Of a DNA stretch of 64,000 bases, positions 25,902-34,570 are shown in pieces; the stretch's first letter is position 1; the number at the start of each line of letters is the position of its first letter. The stretch is from CAXTPV01 sp965276715 (GTDB lineage: Bacteria > Pseudomonadota > Alphaproteobacteria > Acetobacterales > Acetobacteraceae). Location: NCBI GenBank assembly GCA_965276715.1, contig OZ255622.1, positions 434,001 to 498,000 of the forward strand. Direction: 5' to 3'. Below the pieces are notes generated by a model. The model was given only the letters and a program-made list of their open reading frames with translations. It ran no database searches and was not told the DNA's origin. Position numbers and translations under genes: made by a program.

Positions 25902-26992
25902 CGCGCGATGTCCGTCCGCTCGAGCAATCCGGTCGACGCGTCGTACAGCAGCGCGCGCTCCGCGTCGGGCCGAAACCAGAGTGTGGTGCCGGCGTCCAGG
26001 GCCTGCCCTCCGCTTGCCAGGATCTCCTCCCCGCCCGGCGTTCTGAGCAGCATGATGATCTTGTCGTGCAGCGGCGTGATCGCCTGCACCACCGCTTCGG
26101 CGGCGCCCGCCCCCGCATGCGAGGTGACCGCGATGTCCTCGGGCCGTAGACCCAGCAGCGCGTCGCGCCCGATCAGCGCGGGTCCGGCACGCAAGCCGAG
26201 ATCGAGACCAAGCGCCCGGATGCGGACGCCGTCATTGCCGGCGATCGGACGACACGGCACCAGATTGACCGGCGGATCGCCGAACAGCCGCGCGACCGCG
26301 GTCGTTGCCGGCCGGTCATAGACCTCCTCCGGATCATCGCATTGCACGATCCGGCCCTCGATCATCACCGCGATCCGGTCGCCGAGCGCCATCGCCTCAC
26401 GGTAATCCTGCGTGACATAGATCGACGCCGCCCCGGACCGACGCAGCAGGCGAGGCAGTTCCATGCGCATCTCGTAGCGAAGCTTGGCGTCGACGTTGCG
26501 CAGCGGATCATCGAGCAGCAGCACCTTGGGCTCGCCCACCAGTGCGCGCGCGAGCGCCGTCCGCTGCTTCTGCCCGTTCGACAACGCGCGCGGCAACTGG
26601 TCGAGCACGTGCGTGATGCGCAGCATCTCCGACACGCGCGCGATCCGTGCCTGGCGCTCCGCGTCGCTCACCTTGCGGGCCCGGAGCGGGCTCGCGATGT
26701 TCTCGCGCGCCGACATGTGAGGATAGAGGGCGAAGTTCTGGAACGCGACCCCGAGGTCGCGCGCCTCCGGTCCCGCCATCGACACGTCGCGCCCGCCGAT
26801 CCGGACCTCGCCGGTCGATTGCGGGTCCAGTCCCGCAATCGCCCGCAAAAGAACCGTCTTGCCCGCGCCGGACGGCCCGAACAGCACCAGTGTCTCGCCC
26901 GGTTCGACCGCGAGCCCGACATCGTGCAGCACCACGTTCTTGCCGAACGACGCCCCGATCTCGCGAAACGCAAGCCCTCCCGTCTCGCTCAT
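25898..26992 (-). CDS. ABC transporter ATPase, MalK/UgpC type (second of pair, degenerate)
   Basis: Protein of 364 aa. Walker A GPSGAGKT (39-46) and Q-loop Gln85 are normal. The signature is LSNGQ (137-141), the Walker B catalytic Glu is Asp (DDP, 161-163), and the switch His is Gln195 (VTQDY). These changes predict a catalytically weak site. It probably forms a heterodimer with the adjacent ATPase, as in the glycerol transporter GlpS/GlpT arrangement (inferred). It starts at the ATG at 26992, overlapping the permease stop (ATGA). The longer frame upstream is antisense noise. Confidence 0.92.
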   Translation of the reverse strand: MSETGGLAFREIGASFGKNVVLHDVGLAVEPGETLVLFGPSGAGKTVLLRAIAGLDPQSTGEVRIGGRDVSMAGPEARDLGVAFQNFALYPHMSARENIASPLRARKVSDAERQARIARVSEMLRITHVLDQLPRALSNGQKQRTALARALVGEPKVLLLDDPLRNVDAKLRYEMRMELPRLLRRSGAASIYVTQDYREAMALGDRIAVMIEGRIVQCDDPEEVYDRPATTAVARLFGDPPVNLVPCRPIAGNDGVRIRALGLDLGLRAGPALIGRDALLGLRPEDIAVTSHAGAGAAEAVVQAITPLHDKIIMLLRTPGGEEILASGGQALDAGTTLWFRPDAERALLYDASTGLLERTDIAR

Positions 26993-27840
26993 CCCTTGAC
27001 GGCTCCCAGGCTGAGGCCCTCGACGAGCCAGCGCTGCGCATACAGCGCCAGCGCCAGCGTGGGCAGGATCGACAGCACGATCGCCGCCGCGATGATCCCG
27101 TACTGGATGCCCGACGCGGTGACGAAGGCAAGCGCGCCGACCGTCATCGGCTGCTTGTCCGCGGACGCCAGGATCAGCGCGAAGACGAAGTTGTTCCACG
27201 CGAAGATGAAACTCAACAATCCGGCCGACGCGATCCCGGGAGCCGCGAGCGGCAGCGCGATCTTGGTGAAACCCTTCCACCAGGAATGCCCGTCCACGCG
27301 ATAGGCATATTCGATGTCCGGACTCGCATCCTCGAAATAGCCACGCACGATCCACAGGATCAGCGGCAGGCAGATCAGCTGATAGACCCAGATCAAACCG
27401 ATATAGGTGTTGGCCAGGCCCAGATCCTGGAAATAGAGCAGCAACGGCAGCAGCACCAGCAAGGGCGGCGCGAAGCGGAACGACAGCAGCGTGAACGCGA
27501 TATCCTCGCCGCCGCGAAACCGGAAGCGTGCGAACGCATAGGCGGCCGGCACCCCGAGCACCAGGGCGACCGCAACCGAACTGACCGACAGCAACACCGA
27601 GTTCCACAGGTTGTGGAGGAACGTGATGTCGAGCGAGCCCGAGGCGGTCTGCAGCTTGCCCGAGAACAAGGCCGCATAGTTCGACAACACCGGGTGAAAG
27701 CCGACAGATGGCGGAATCTGCAGCACAGCCTCGTTCGTCTCGAACGACATCCGCAGGATCCAGGCGATCGGGAACAGAAAGAAGACCACGACGACCGCGA
27801 GCGTCACGGCTCGCAGGACGCGCCACATGACGTCAGGCAT
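26989..27840 (-). CDS. carbohydrate-type ABC permease (MalG-like)
   Basis: Protein of 283 aa with about six transmembrane helices. The cytoplasmic EAA-type loop is visible as EYAYRVDGHSWWKGFTKIAL, where the ATPase docks. It is the second inner-membrane subunit of the importer. The ATG at 27840 overlaps the stop of the first permease by 8 bp. It overlaps the following ATPase gene by 4 bp. Substrate is not inferable from the permease alone. Confidence 0.93.
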   Translation of the reverse strand: MPDVMWRVLRAVTLAVVVVFFLFPIAWILRMSFETNEAVLQIPPSVGFHPVLSNYAALFSGKLQTASGSLDITFLHNLWNSVLLSVSSVAVALVLGVPAAYAFARFRFRGGEDIAFTLLSFRFAPPLLVLLPLLLYFQDLGLANTYIGLIWVYQLICLPLILWIVRGYFEDASPDIEYAYRVDGHSWWKGFTKIALPLAAPGIASAGLLSFIFAWNNFVFALILASADKQPMTVGALAFVTASGIQYGIIAAAIVLSILPTLALALYAQRWLVEGLSLGAVKG

Positions 27841-28759
27841 GCCCGCGCGCCCTCTCCCGAAGCTTGTGCCATTGTTTGACGAACACGTTCGACAGCACAT
27901 AGGTGATGATCCACAGGATCATCAGCACGGCCGCCGACCGGCCCACGTTCGTGTACTGGAAGAAATCCAGATACGCACGGACCTGGAACACCAGCAGACT
28001 GTCGCCCGGACCGCCCTGCGTCATCGCATAGATGATGTCGAATTGCTGGATCGAGTCGAGCAGCCGGAACAGGATCGCCGTCAGCAGGAACGGTGTGAGC
28101 ATCGGCAGCGTGATCCTGAAGAAGACAAAGCTCGCCGGCACGCCGTCGAGCTGTGCCGCCTCGAACGGCGCCGGCGGCAGGCTGCGCAGCCCGGCCAGCA
28201 GCAGGATGATCATGAACGGCGTATAGACCCAGACATCGACCAGAACGACGGTGAACATCGCCGTCGACGGGGCCGACGCCCATTTGAAGTCGTCGATGCC
28301 GAGCGAAGAGAGCGCCCAGCTGAAGATGCCGAACCCCGGATTGGTCATCAACTTCCACATCAGGGCCGCGATCGCCGGGGCCGTCATCAACGGCAAGAGC
28401 AGCGCGATCGAGATCGCGTTGTTCAACCGTGTCCGCTCGCGCAGCAGCAACGCGATCCCGAGGCCGAGCAGTAGCTCGATCCCGACCGTGGCCGCCGTAT
28501 AGATCATGGACACGCGAACCGTATTCCAGAAGTCCGGCGCACCAAGCAGGCTGACATAGTTGCCGAGCCCGATGAACCGCCGGCTGAACGGCAGTGCCAG
28601 ATTGTACCGTTCCAGGCTGTAATAGACCGCGGTTCCGAACGGCACCAGGATCCCGATGCACACGATCAGTGCCGGCAGGCTCAGCCAGTACGGCAATGCA
28701 CGCGACAGCAACTTCCGGCGCCGCTGCACTGATCCACCGACGGCAACGGCTTCACTCAT
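27833..28759 (-). CDS. carbohydrate-type ABC permease (MalF-like)
   Basis: Protein of 308 aa with six predicted transmembrane helices, starting MSEAVAVGGSVQRRRKLLSR. The EAA loop includes PFEAAQLDGVPASFVFFRI. It forms the translocation pore with the downstream permease. It lies 67 bp downstream of the substrate-binding protein gene in the same operon. Length and topology are standard for CUT1-family transporters, which move sugars, sugar alcohols or glycerol derivatives. Confidence 0.93.
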   Translation of the reverse strand: MSEAVAVGGSVQRRRKLLSRALPYWLSLPALIVCIGILVPFGTAVYYSLERYNLALPFSRRFIGLGNYVSLLGAPDFWNTVRVSMIYTAATVGIELLLGLGIALLLRERTRLNNAISIALLLPLMTAPAIAALMWKLMTNPGFGIFSWALSSLGIDDFKWASAPSTAMFTVVLVDVWVYTPFMIILLLAGLRSLPPAPFEAAQLDGVPASFVFFRITLPMLTPFLLTAILFRLLDSIQQFDIIYAMTQGGPGDSLLVFQVRAYLDFFQYTNVGRSAAVLMILWIITYVLSNVFVKQWHKLRERARGHA

Positions 28760-28826
28760 CGACCACTCCGAAGCTCGCGTGAACGGTCCGAAGACCGCTC
28801 ACGTCACGATCCAGGACTGGATACGC

Positions 28827-30269
28827 CTAGCCGAGTCCGGCGTCGCGCATCTGGCCGTTGATGCTGTCAGCCAGCTTGTCGAGACCTTCGTCGACCGGCA
28901 CCTCGCGTGCCACCATCTGCTGCAGCGACGCCGCCCACTGCGTCGTGACGTTGAAGAACAACGGCTGCGGCGTGAAATAGATCTTCGCGTCCGGCTGTGT
29001 CGCCTGATAGGTCTGCGTGAAATTCTCGAAGTTCTTGCTCAACCGGTCGGTGAACTCGGCGTCCTTCCAGATGCTGGCCCGGACCGGATCGATCTGATCC
29101 TTGCCGCGCGCGCCGAACAGCAGATGGTCGGTTCCGGTCGCCCACTGGAGGAAATTCCAGGCCGCATCCTTCTTCTGCGAGAAGTTCGACATCGCGAGCG
29201 ACCAGATCCAGACGTTCGAGGTGGGCCCGCTCGCGGCCGGATTGGGTGCGAAAGGCGCGTAGGCGAGCTGGCCGTGCAGCTTGTCGTTGCCGCTGTTGGC
29301 GAAATAACCAAGGCTGTCGGCGTCATAGATCATTGCCGCCGCCCCCGCACCGAGGTCCTGGTTGACCTGGTACCAGGTGTACGTCGCCCAGTTCTTCGGG
29401 CCGCCCTCCTGGACCAGCTTGACGAAGAGCGCCGTGAATTCCTTGGACTGCTTGGAGTTGACCGCCGACGTCAGTCTGCCGTCCGCGAAGGTGAAGTCCT
29501 TGGCACCGTAATTCTCGTATCCGGACAGGAACCCGGGATGGATCGTGGCCCACGACCGGCTGCCGCGGACACCACAGCCGTACATGCTGCCACCGCTGTC
29601 CTTGGTCACCTTGGCCGACATGTCGACCAGCTCGTGCATGTTCTTGGGCGGCGTCAGACCCATCTTCGACATCGCCGCCTTGTTGTAGGTCGTGATGTAG
29701 ACTTCGAAGCCCCACGGCAGCGCCCACTGCTTGGCACCCGGACCCCCGAGCGCCTCACCCGGCTTGCCGGACCAGGAATCGGACGCGCGGAGGTTGGGCA
29801 GCACGTCCTCCCAGTCATAATGCGGGTTGGTCTTGGACGTGTCGTGGATGTACTCGTTCAGGTCGACCAGCCAGCCGGCCGGTCCATATTGCCAAGTCTG
29901 ATACGCACCGGTCATGAACGCGTCGTACTCGTTCGAGCGTGACGACAGCGTTGCGGTCACCTTGTCGAAATACACATCCTCCGGAAAGATGTCATACTTG
30001 ACGTCCATCCCCGTCAGGTTCCTGAACGCGTCGAGATCCGCGATCATCGCGTCCGCATAGGGATGCTTGTTGAGAAGCAGCTTGATGCCGGTGCCCTTGT
30101 ACGCCTTCCAGTCAAAATCCGCGGCAAGCGCCCGCGTGGCCGTCGCGTTGACGAGCATGTCGGCACCAGCCGCCGCGAGGCCGAGCGCGCCGAGCCGCCT
30201 CATCAGCTCGCGCCTGCCGATCCCGCCCTGGACGAACGCCTCGCACAGTTCTCTCGCTTTGTCGTTCAT
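28827..30269 (-). CDS. ABC transporter substrate-binding protein (family 1)
   Basis: Protein of 480 aa. The N-terminus carries a twin-arginine stretch (GRRELMRRLGALGLAAAGA) and processing near RALA, so export via Tat is possible. The mature part has the type-1 extracellular solute-binding pattern (GTGIKLLLNKHP, YDAFMTGAYQTWQYG, LPWGFEVYITTYNK). It is periplasmic and delivers the substrate to the two permeases. At 480 aa it is larger than typical maltose-binding proteins, as are GlpV-like glycerol binders. It starts only 5 bp downstream of the AraC gene, so regulator and transporter share a transcript. Confidence 0.92.
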   Translation of the reverse strand: MNDKARELCEAFVQGGIGRRELMRRLGALGLAAAGADMLVNATATRALAADFDWKAYKGTGIKLLLNKHPYADAMIADLDAFRNLTGMDVKYDIFPEDVYFDKVTATLSSRSNEYDAFMTGAYQTWQYGPAGWLVDLNEYIHDTSKTNPHYDWEDVLPNLRASDSWSGKPGEALGGPGAKQWALPWGFEVYITTYNKAAMSKMGLTPPKNMHELVDMSAKVTKDSGGSMYGCGVRGSRSWATIHPGFLSGYENYGAKDFTFADGRLTSAVNSKQSKEFTALFVKLVQEGGPKNWATYTWYQVNQDLGAGAAAMIYDADSLGYFANSGNDKLHGQLAYAPFAPNPAASGPTSNVWIWSLAMSNFSQKKDAAWNFLQWATGTDHLLFGARGKDQIDPVRASIWKDAEFTDRLSKNFENFTQTYQATQPDAKIYFTPQPLFFNVTTQWAASLQQMVAREVPVDEGLDKLADSINGQMRDAGLG

Positions 30270-30274
30270 GGCCG

Positions 30275-31321
30275 TCAGGTCCACCCGTTGTTGCTGTGAT
30301 TGAGATCGCGCGAGATCGACCGGCGGCCATCCGGCACAACAGCCGGCGCTCGGTCGTGCCGGCGCGCCGGCAGAGAGGCCTCGGGCGACAGCGCCATGTT
30401 CACGTGCCGACTTTCCCGATACGCGGTCGGCGTCACCTTCTTGCGGGCCAGGAACTGCCTGTTGAAGTTCGACAGGTTGTTGAAGCCGCTCTGGTAGCAG
30501 ACGTCGATGATACGGGCGTCCCTGTCCTGCGACAGCAGGCCGCAGGCAAGATGGATGCGCAGCCGATTGACATACTGCACGAACGACATCCCGGTGTGCC
30601 GCCTGAAACGTCGCGAGAAGGCGCTCCGGCTGCAGCCGCACAGTTCGGAGAGTTCGCCCTCGCGGAGCGGTCCCGTCAGGTTTCGCTTGATATGCGCAAG
30701 CACATGGTTGAGCGGTGCGGCCATGTAGTCGGCCGGCGTCGGCTCGTAGCCTTCGCTCGCCAGCAGTCGCCGTTCGGGGGAACTGCTCAGCAAGCCGAGC
30801 AGTTCCATGAACAAGCCGATCCTGCGCGGTCCCTGCGCGGTCAACAGCCGGGTCAGGATCGGCTTGGCCGCAACACCGGTCGCGGGCGCGAATTCGATGC
30901 CGCGGCGCGCGTCCGCCAGCAGCGTGTCGATGCCGACCATCTCGGGAAAGATCGCCATGCAGCTCGCGATGAACGACGTGGTGAACTGCACGTACAGGCA
31001 GCGGCGGTCGACCTCGGCATCCGCGGTGGTCTCGCTGATCCAGTTGTGCGGCAGGTCGGGACCGGTCATGACGAGGTTGCCCGGTGCGAAGCGACCAATA
31101 TAGTCGCCCACGAACGCCCGCCCGCTCGTCTCGGTGATCAGGTGTATCTCGTATTCGGGATGGAAGTGCCAGCGCACGGTGCGAAACGGATAGCCATGCG
31201 AGAAGACCAGGAACGACTGGCCGCGCCCGACCTCCACCAGTTCCAGATCAGGTTCGGAGGCGACACGATCGCTCATCGCGACGCTCTCCGTCTTGGCGAT
31301 CGAAGTTGGTCCAGCATGCAT
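30275..31321 (-). CDS. AraC family transcriptional regulator
   Basis: Protein of 348 aa with an N-terminal cupin-like sensor (WHFHPEYEIHLI, then PGNLVMTGPDLPHNW) and a C-terminal double helix-turn-helix domain (LSELCGCSRSAFSRRFRRH and the second repeat SGFNNLSNFNRQF). It probably controls the downstream transporter-monooxygenase operon in response to its substrate. The ATG at 31321 (GAGGA site) was chosen. The ATG at 31276, with a GGAG site, is an almost equal alternative, and a GTG at 31369 would extend the frame. It precedes the substrate-binding gene by 5 bp. Confidence 0.9.
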   Translation of the reverse strand: MHAGPTSIAKTESVAMSDRVASEPDLELVEVGRGQSFLVFSHGYPFRTVRWHFHPEYEIHLITETSGRAFVGDYIGRFAPGNLVMTGPDLPHNWISETTADAEVDRRCLYVQFTTSFIASCMAIFPEMVGIDTLLADARRGIEFAPATGVAAKPILTRLLTAQGPRRIGLFMELLGLLSSSPERRLLASEGYEPTPADYMAAPLNHVLAHIKRNLTGPLREGELSELCGCSRSAFSRRFRRHTGMSFVQYVNRLRIHLACGLLSQDRDARIIDVCYQSGFNNLSNFNRQFLARKKVTPTAYRESRHVNMALSPEASLPARRHDRAPAVVPDGRRSISRDLNHSNNGWT

Positions 31322-31447
31322 CGGTTCCTCGGCTCCGCCCTTGTCCCAGACGGTTGATTTGTTGCGCACATGATAGGCATCGAGCGGGCTCGCCCGCTAC
31401 TGCGATCACGGCGACAACGCGATACTATTTTTGATGCGATGCACGGT

Positions 31448-31523
31448 TGGCGTCCCGTAGGGGATTCGAACCCCTGTTACCGCCGTGAGAGGGCGGTGTC
31501 CTAGGCCTCTAGACGAACAGGAC
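31448..31523 (-). tRNA. tRNA-Glu (CTC)
   Basis: A 76-nt cloverleaf on the minus strand. The acceptor stem GTCCTGT pairs with ACGGGAC, the anticodon stem CCGCC/GGCGG encloses CTCTCAC with anticodon CTC, the T-loop is TTCGAAT, and CCA is encoded. It stands between the AraC operon and a small DUF6476-like gene. Confidence 0.97.
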
Positions 31524-31604
31524 GCGAGCCAGGCGCCGTGTCCTACGCGACCCGCCAGACCTTCGCAAGTGCGCACCAATGCGCGTTTCCGGCACGTCGC
31601 TCGA

Positions 31605-31925
31605 CTACCGCCGCGCCCCGGCGGGCGGACGCGCCGGCCCGCTGATCGAGATCGTCCCGACGCGGCTTCCGTCCCGCGTATCAATCAGAACTACCCGATC
31701 GGAGCCGCTCCCCTGCAGCAACAACGCCAATCGGTCCCCGTCGGCGACCAGCGCGCCGACGCGCGTTCCCGGCGGCTCGCCGAGCGTGATCGAAGCGTCG
31801 GCCGGGGCCGTGCGCTCCGGCGCCAGCACCCTGTGCGCCAATGTGGTCACCACGACCGCGAAACCGCCCACGATCAACACCCCAAGGCCGATCACCAGAC
31901 CGAGCAGGGCCCTCGTTCCGCCCAT
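31605..31925 (-). CDS. single-span membrane protein, DUF6476-like
   Basis: Protein of 106 aa starting MGGTRALLGLVIGLGVLIVG, an N-terminal membrane anchor (~residues 5-30). A small periplasmic beta-rich domain follows (GALVADGDRLALLL, VLIDTRDGSRVG). The layout resembles the alphaproteobacterial DUF6476 family, though I cannot confirm it. A GGGGAG ribosome site supports the ATG at 31925; longer starts at 31973 or 31982 would overlap the divergent rluD start. Function unknown. Confidence 0.7.
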   Translation of the reverse strand: MGGTRALLGLVIGLGVLIVGGFAVVVTTLAHRVLAPERTAPADASITLGEPPGTRVGALVADGDRLALLLQGSGSDRVVLIDTRDGSRVGTISISGPARPPAGARR

Positions 31926-31959
31926 CGCGATGCTCTCCCCATTGGCCGTCCGAGCGCCT

Positions 31960-32979
31960 ATGCCGTTGCTCATGCAGGCCATTGCGAGCGCGAACAAGCC
32001 CGACGCGATCAGGGTCGTCTCATCGTCCGAGGCGGCGCCCGAGCGCGTCGACCGCTTTCTCGCCGACCATGTGGCAGGACTGTCCCGGTCGCGCATCAAG
32101 ACGCTGATCGAGGACGGGCGCGTGGCCCGCGACGGGATCGTCCTTCGTGAACCGGCCGATCCGGTCCGTCCAGGATCGGTCTACCTCATCGACATGCCCG
32201 TCGCCGTGCCTGCGACGCCACGTGCCCAGCCGATTCCCCTGCGCATCCTGTTCGAGGATGCGGATCTCATCGTGCTCGACAAACAAGCGGGCCTGGTCAC
32301 CCACCCGGCGCCCGGCAACGAGGACGGCACCCTCGTCAATGCGCTGCTCGCTCATTGCGGCGACACACTGCCCGGGATCGGCGGCGAACGGCGGCCGGGG
32401 ATCGTCCATCGTCTCGACAAGGACACCTCCGGCGTCATGGTGGTCGCCAAAACCGAGCCAGCGCTCACCTCGCTCGCCGCGGATTTCGCCCGGCGCGATC
32501 TCGAACGCTCCTATCTAGCCTTGGCGTGGGGATCGCCGACGCCGCAATCCGGCCGCTGGACCGGTCCGATCGGCCGGGATCCGCGTGACCGCAAGCGGAT
32601 GGCGATGGTTCGGCGCGGCGGCAAGCACGCCATCACCGACTACGACCGTGTGACCGGCATCGGCATCGCCGTCACGCTGCTGCGCTGCCGTCTCGAGACC
32701 GGGCGCACCCACCAGATCCGAGTTCACGCCGCTTCCCACGGACATCCGCTCGTCGGCGATCCGCTCTATCTGCGGCGGGTTCCGGCCGTCGCCACCACAC
32801 TCCCGCCGGCCGTCATGGTCGCCCTGCTCGATTTTCCCCGCCAAGCGCTGCATGCCGCCGTGCTCGGCTTCCGCCATCCGTCGACGGGAGAAAAGCTGCG
32901 CTTCGAGACCCCGGTCCCCCCGGACTTCGCGTGCCTTCTTCACGACATCGGCATCCACGCCGCATCGCACAAATCTTGA
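31960..32979 (+). CDS. rluD: 23S rRNA pseudouridine synthase, RluD type
   Basis: Protein of 339 aa. An N-terminal S4 RNA-binding domain (ERVDRFLADHVAGLSRSRIK) is followed by the pseudouridine synthase domain. The catalytic aspartate lies in HRLDKDTSG near residue 153; KQAGLVTHPAPGN and GRTHQIRVH complete the signature. The predicted role is modification of 23S rRNA helix 69 uridines. The ATG at 31960 was chosen; the ATG at 31972 is possible. It is divergent from the DUF6476-like gene and upstream of rpoH, an arrangement common in alphaproteobacteria. Confidence 0.93.
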   Translation: MPLLMQAIASANKPDAIRVVSSSEAAPERVDRFLADHVAGLSRSRIKTLIEDGRVARDGIVLREPADPVRPGSVYLIDMPVAVPATPRAQPIPLRILFEDADLIVLDKQAGLVTHPAPGNEDGTLVNALLAHCGDTLPGIGGERRPGIVHRLDKDTSGVMVVAKTEPALTSLAADFARRDLERSYLALAWGSPTPQSGRWTGPIGRDPRDRKRMAMVRRGGKHAITDYDRVTGIGIAVTLLRCRLETGRTHQIRVHAASHGHPLVGDPLYLRRVPAVATTLPPAVMVALLDFPRQALHAAVLGFRHPSTGEKLRFETPVPPDFACLLHDIGIHAASHKS

Positions 32980-32999
32980 CCGGACCGCAGCGGTCCGGT
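32979..32999 (+). terminator. hairpin after rluD
   Basis: Inverted repeat ACCGGACC-GCAGC-GGTCCGGT begins at the last base of the rluD stop. The 8-bp GC-rich stem has no T-tract, so it may be a weak or Rho-assisted terminator, or an mRNA 3' stabiliser, separating rluD from rpoH. Confidence 0.4.
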
Positions 33000-33176
33000 A
33001 TGACATTGCGACCGACGACAAGGTGCGCGCCGCCGGCGCCCGACGGGCTTTGACCTCCGTCGGGAGCACATGAACCCTTCCGCGCCCGTTAATTGCTGCG
33101 TCGCGAAACCGGCCTGTCGTCCATGCCTTATGGGTGGAGCAGACCGCGCCGCGCAGGCGAAAAGGAGCCGTCAGTC

Positions 33177-34061
33177 ATGGCCGCCAGCATCATCAACGTT
33201 GCCCCCGAAGGCAACCTGTCTCGCTACCTCCAGGAAATTCGCAAGTTCCCGATGCTTGCCCCAGAGGAGGAGCTGAGCCTGTCGCGCCGCTGGCGCGACA
33301 GTGAGGACACCCAGGCCGCCCACAAGCTTGTCACGTCGCATCTGCGTCTCGTCGCCAAGATCGCGATGGGCTACCGCGGTTACGGCCTGCCGATCGGCGA
33401 GCTCATCAGCGAGGGCAATGTCGGCATGATGCAGGCCGTCAAGCGTTTCGACCCGGATCGCGGCTTCCGGCTGGCGACCTACGCGATGTGGTGGATCCGT
33501 GCGGCCATCCAGGAATACATCCTGCATAGCTGGTCGCTGGTGAAGATGGGCACGACCGCCGCGCAGAAGAAGCTGTTCTTCAACCTGCGCCGCCTGAAGG
33601 GTCAGATGCAGGCGATCGAGGACGGCGACCTCAAGCCCGAGCAGGTCGGCAAGATCGCCAAGGCGCTCGACGTTCCCGAGCAGGACGTGATCAGCATGAA
33701 CCGGCGTCTTGCCGCTCCCGATCACAGCCTCAATGCCCCGGTCCGTGCCGACAGCGAGGGCGAGTGGCAGGATTGGCTGGTCGATGAAGGGGAAAGCCAG
33801 GAACAGGTGCTGGCACAGCACGAGGAGCTCACCGGCCGACGCGCCTTGCTCGGCGGCGCGCTGCGGACCCTCAACGACCGCGAGCGCCACATCCTGATCG
33901 AACGGCGCCTGAAGGATAACCCGACCACGCTCGAAGAGCTGTCCCAGCAATACAACATCTCCCGCGAGCGCGTTCGTCAGATCGAGGTGCGTGCCTTCGA
34001 GAAGCTGCAGAAGTCGATGAAGACCCAGGTCGCTGAGCAACGGATCGCCCAGGCTGCGTGA
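33177..34061 (+). CDS. rpoH: RNA polymerase heat-shock sigma factor sigma-32
   Basis: Protein of 294 aa. Region 2 (LRLVAKIAMGYRGYGLPIGE, FDPDRGFRLATYAMWWIRAA) and the region 4 helix-turn-helix (ISRERVRQIEVRAFEKLQ) are clear. The sequence between them matches the RpoH box area. It directs transcription of heat-shock genes. The ATG at 33177 has an AAAAGGAG site 9 bp upstream; the 28-residue upstream extension was rejected. About 180 bp between the rluD hairpin and this start should hold its promoter. A strong inverted repeat follows 36 bp after the stop. Confidence 0.96.
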   Translation: MAASIINVAPEGNLSRYLQEIRKFPMLAPEEELSLSRRWRDSEDTQAAHKLVTSHLRLVAKIAMGYRGYGLPIGELISEGNVGMMQAVKRFDPDRGFRLATYAMWWIRAAIQEYILHSWSLVKMGTTAAQKKLFFNLRRLKGQMQAIEDGDLKPEQVGKIAKALDVPEQDVISMNRRLAAPDHSLNAPVRADSEGEWQDWLVDEGESQEQVLAQHEELTGRRALLGGALRTLNDRERHILIERRLKDNPTTLEELSQQYNISRERVRQIEVRAFEKLQKSMKTQVAEQRIAQAA

Positions 34062-34096
34062 TGCGGGCCGCTTGATCCCAGTTTTCTGACAAGCGT

Positions 34097-34129
34097 CACA
34101 AGGCGCCAGCGTCAAGCTGGCGCCTTGTG
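34097..34129. terminator. bidirectional hairpin between rpoH and convergent gene
   Basis: A perfect 14-bp inverted repeat (CACAAGGCGCCAGC and its complement) with a 5-nt loop GTCAA. The loop contains the TGA stop codon of the convergent minus-strand gene. There is no T-tract on either side. It probably serves as a shared terminator or mRNA end for rpoH and the convergent pair. Confidence 0.6.
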
Positions 34130-34570
34130 CGTGTCCGGCGGTTTGCCCCATTCCGCCATCAGCACATCCACCTCTGCTTGCAGCCGTTCTCGGAGCTGAC
34201 GATCACGCGCGGAAAGCCATAAATTCGCGGCCAAGATCAGCCCCTCGCTCAATAGCCAGCCAAGCCCGGCCGCAAGCCACGCCCACGCCACGATCGTAAC
34301 GCCCGACAGCATGTCGATCGCCCGCGCGAGCGACGGGGGCATCTCCTGCCACAATCGGCAGACCGGACCGATGACAGCGGCCATGTTCCAGAGCAGCACG
34401 GCCCGGGCCCCGGCACCCTCCGGACGTCCATCGCCGATGCGCATCAGCATCGACGGCGCGAGCAGGATCGCCAGGAACACGACGCTGGCCGGATCGACCA
34501 TGATGAGCGCGCCACAGCCCAGGCCGCCCAGCCATCCCGTTGGAAACCGCTTTGCAACCGGCCTGCTCAT
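34112..34570 (-). CDS. membrane protein partner of the pseudokinase
   Basis: Protein of 152 aa with three to four hydrophobic segments (LGGLGCGALIMVDPASVVFL, VLLWNMAAVIGPVC, VTIVAWAWLAAGLGWLL) and a charged cytosolic tail (SARDRQLRERLQAEVDVL). I do not recognise a named family. Its ATG overlaps the stop of the pseudokinase gene (ATGA), so the two are translated together and probably work together at the inner membrane. Its stop codon sits inside a strong hairpin loop. Confidence 0.75.
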   Translation of the reverse strand: MSRPVAKRFPTGWLGGLGCGALIMVDPASVVFLAILLAPSMLMRIGDGRPEGAGARAVLLWNMAAVIGPVCRLWQEMPPSLARAIDMLSGVTIVAWAWLAAGLGWLLSEGLILAANLWLSARDRQLRERLQAEVDVLMAEWGKPPDTHKAPA

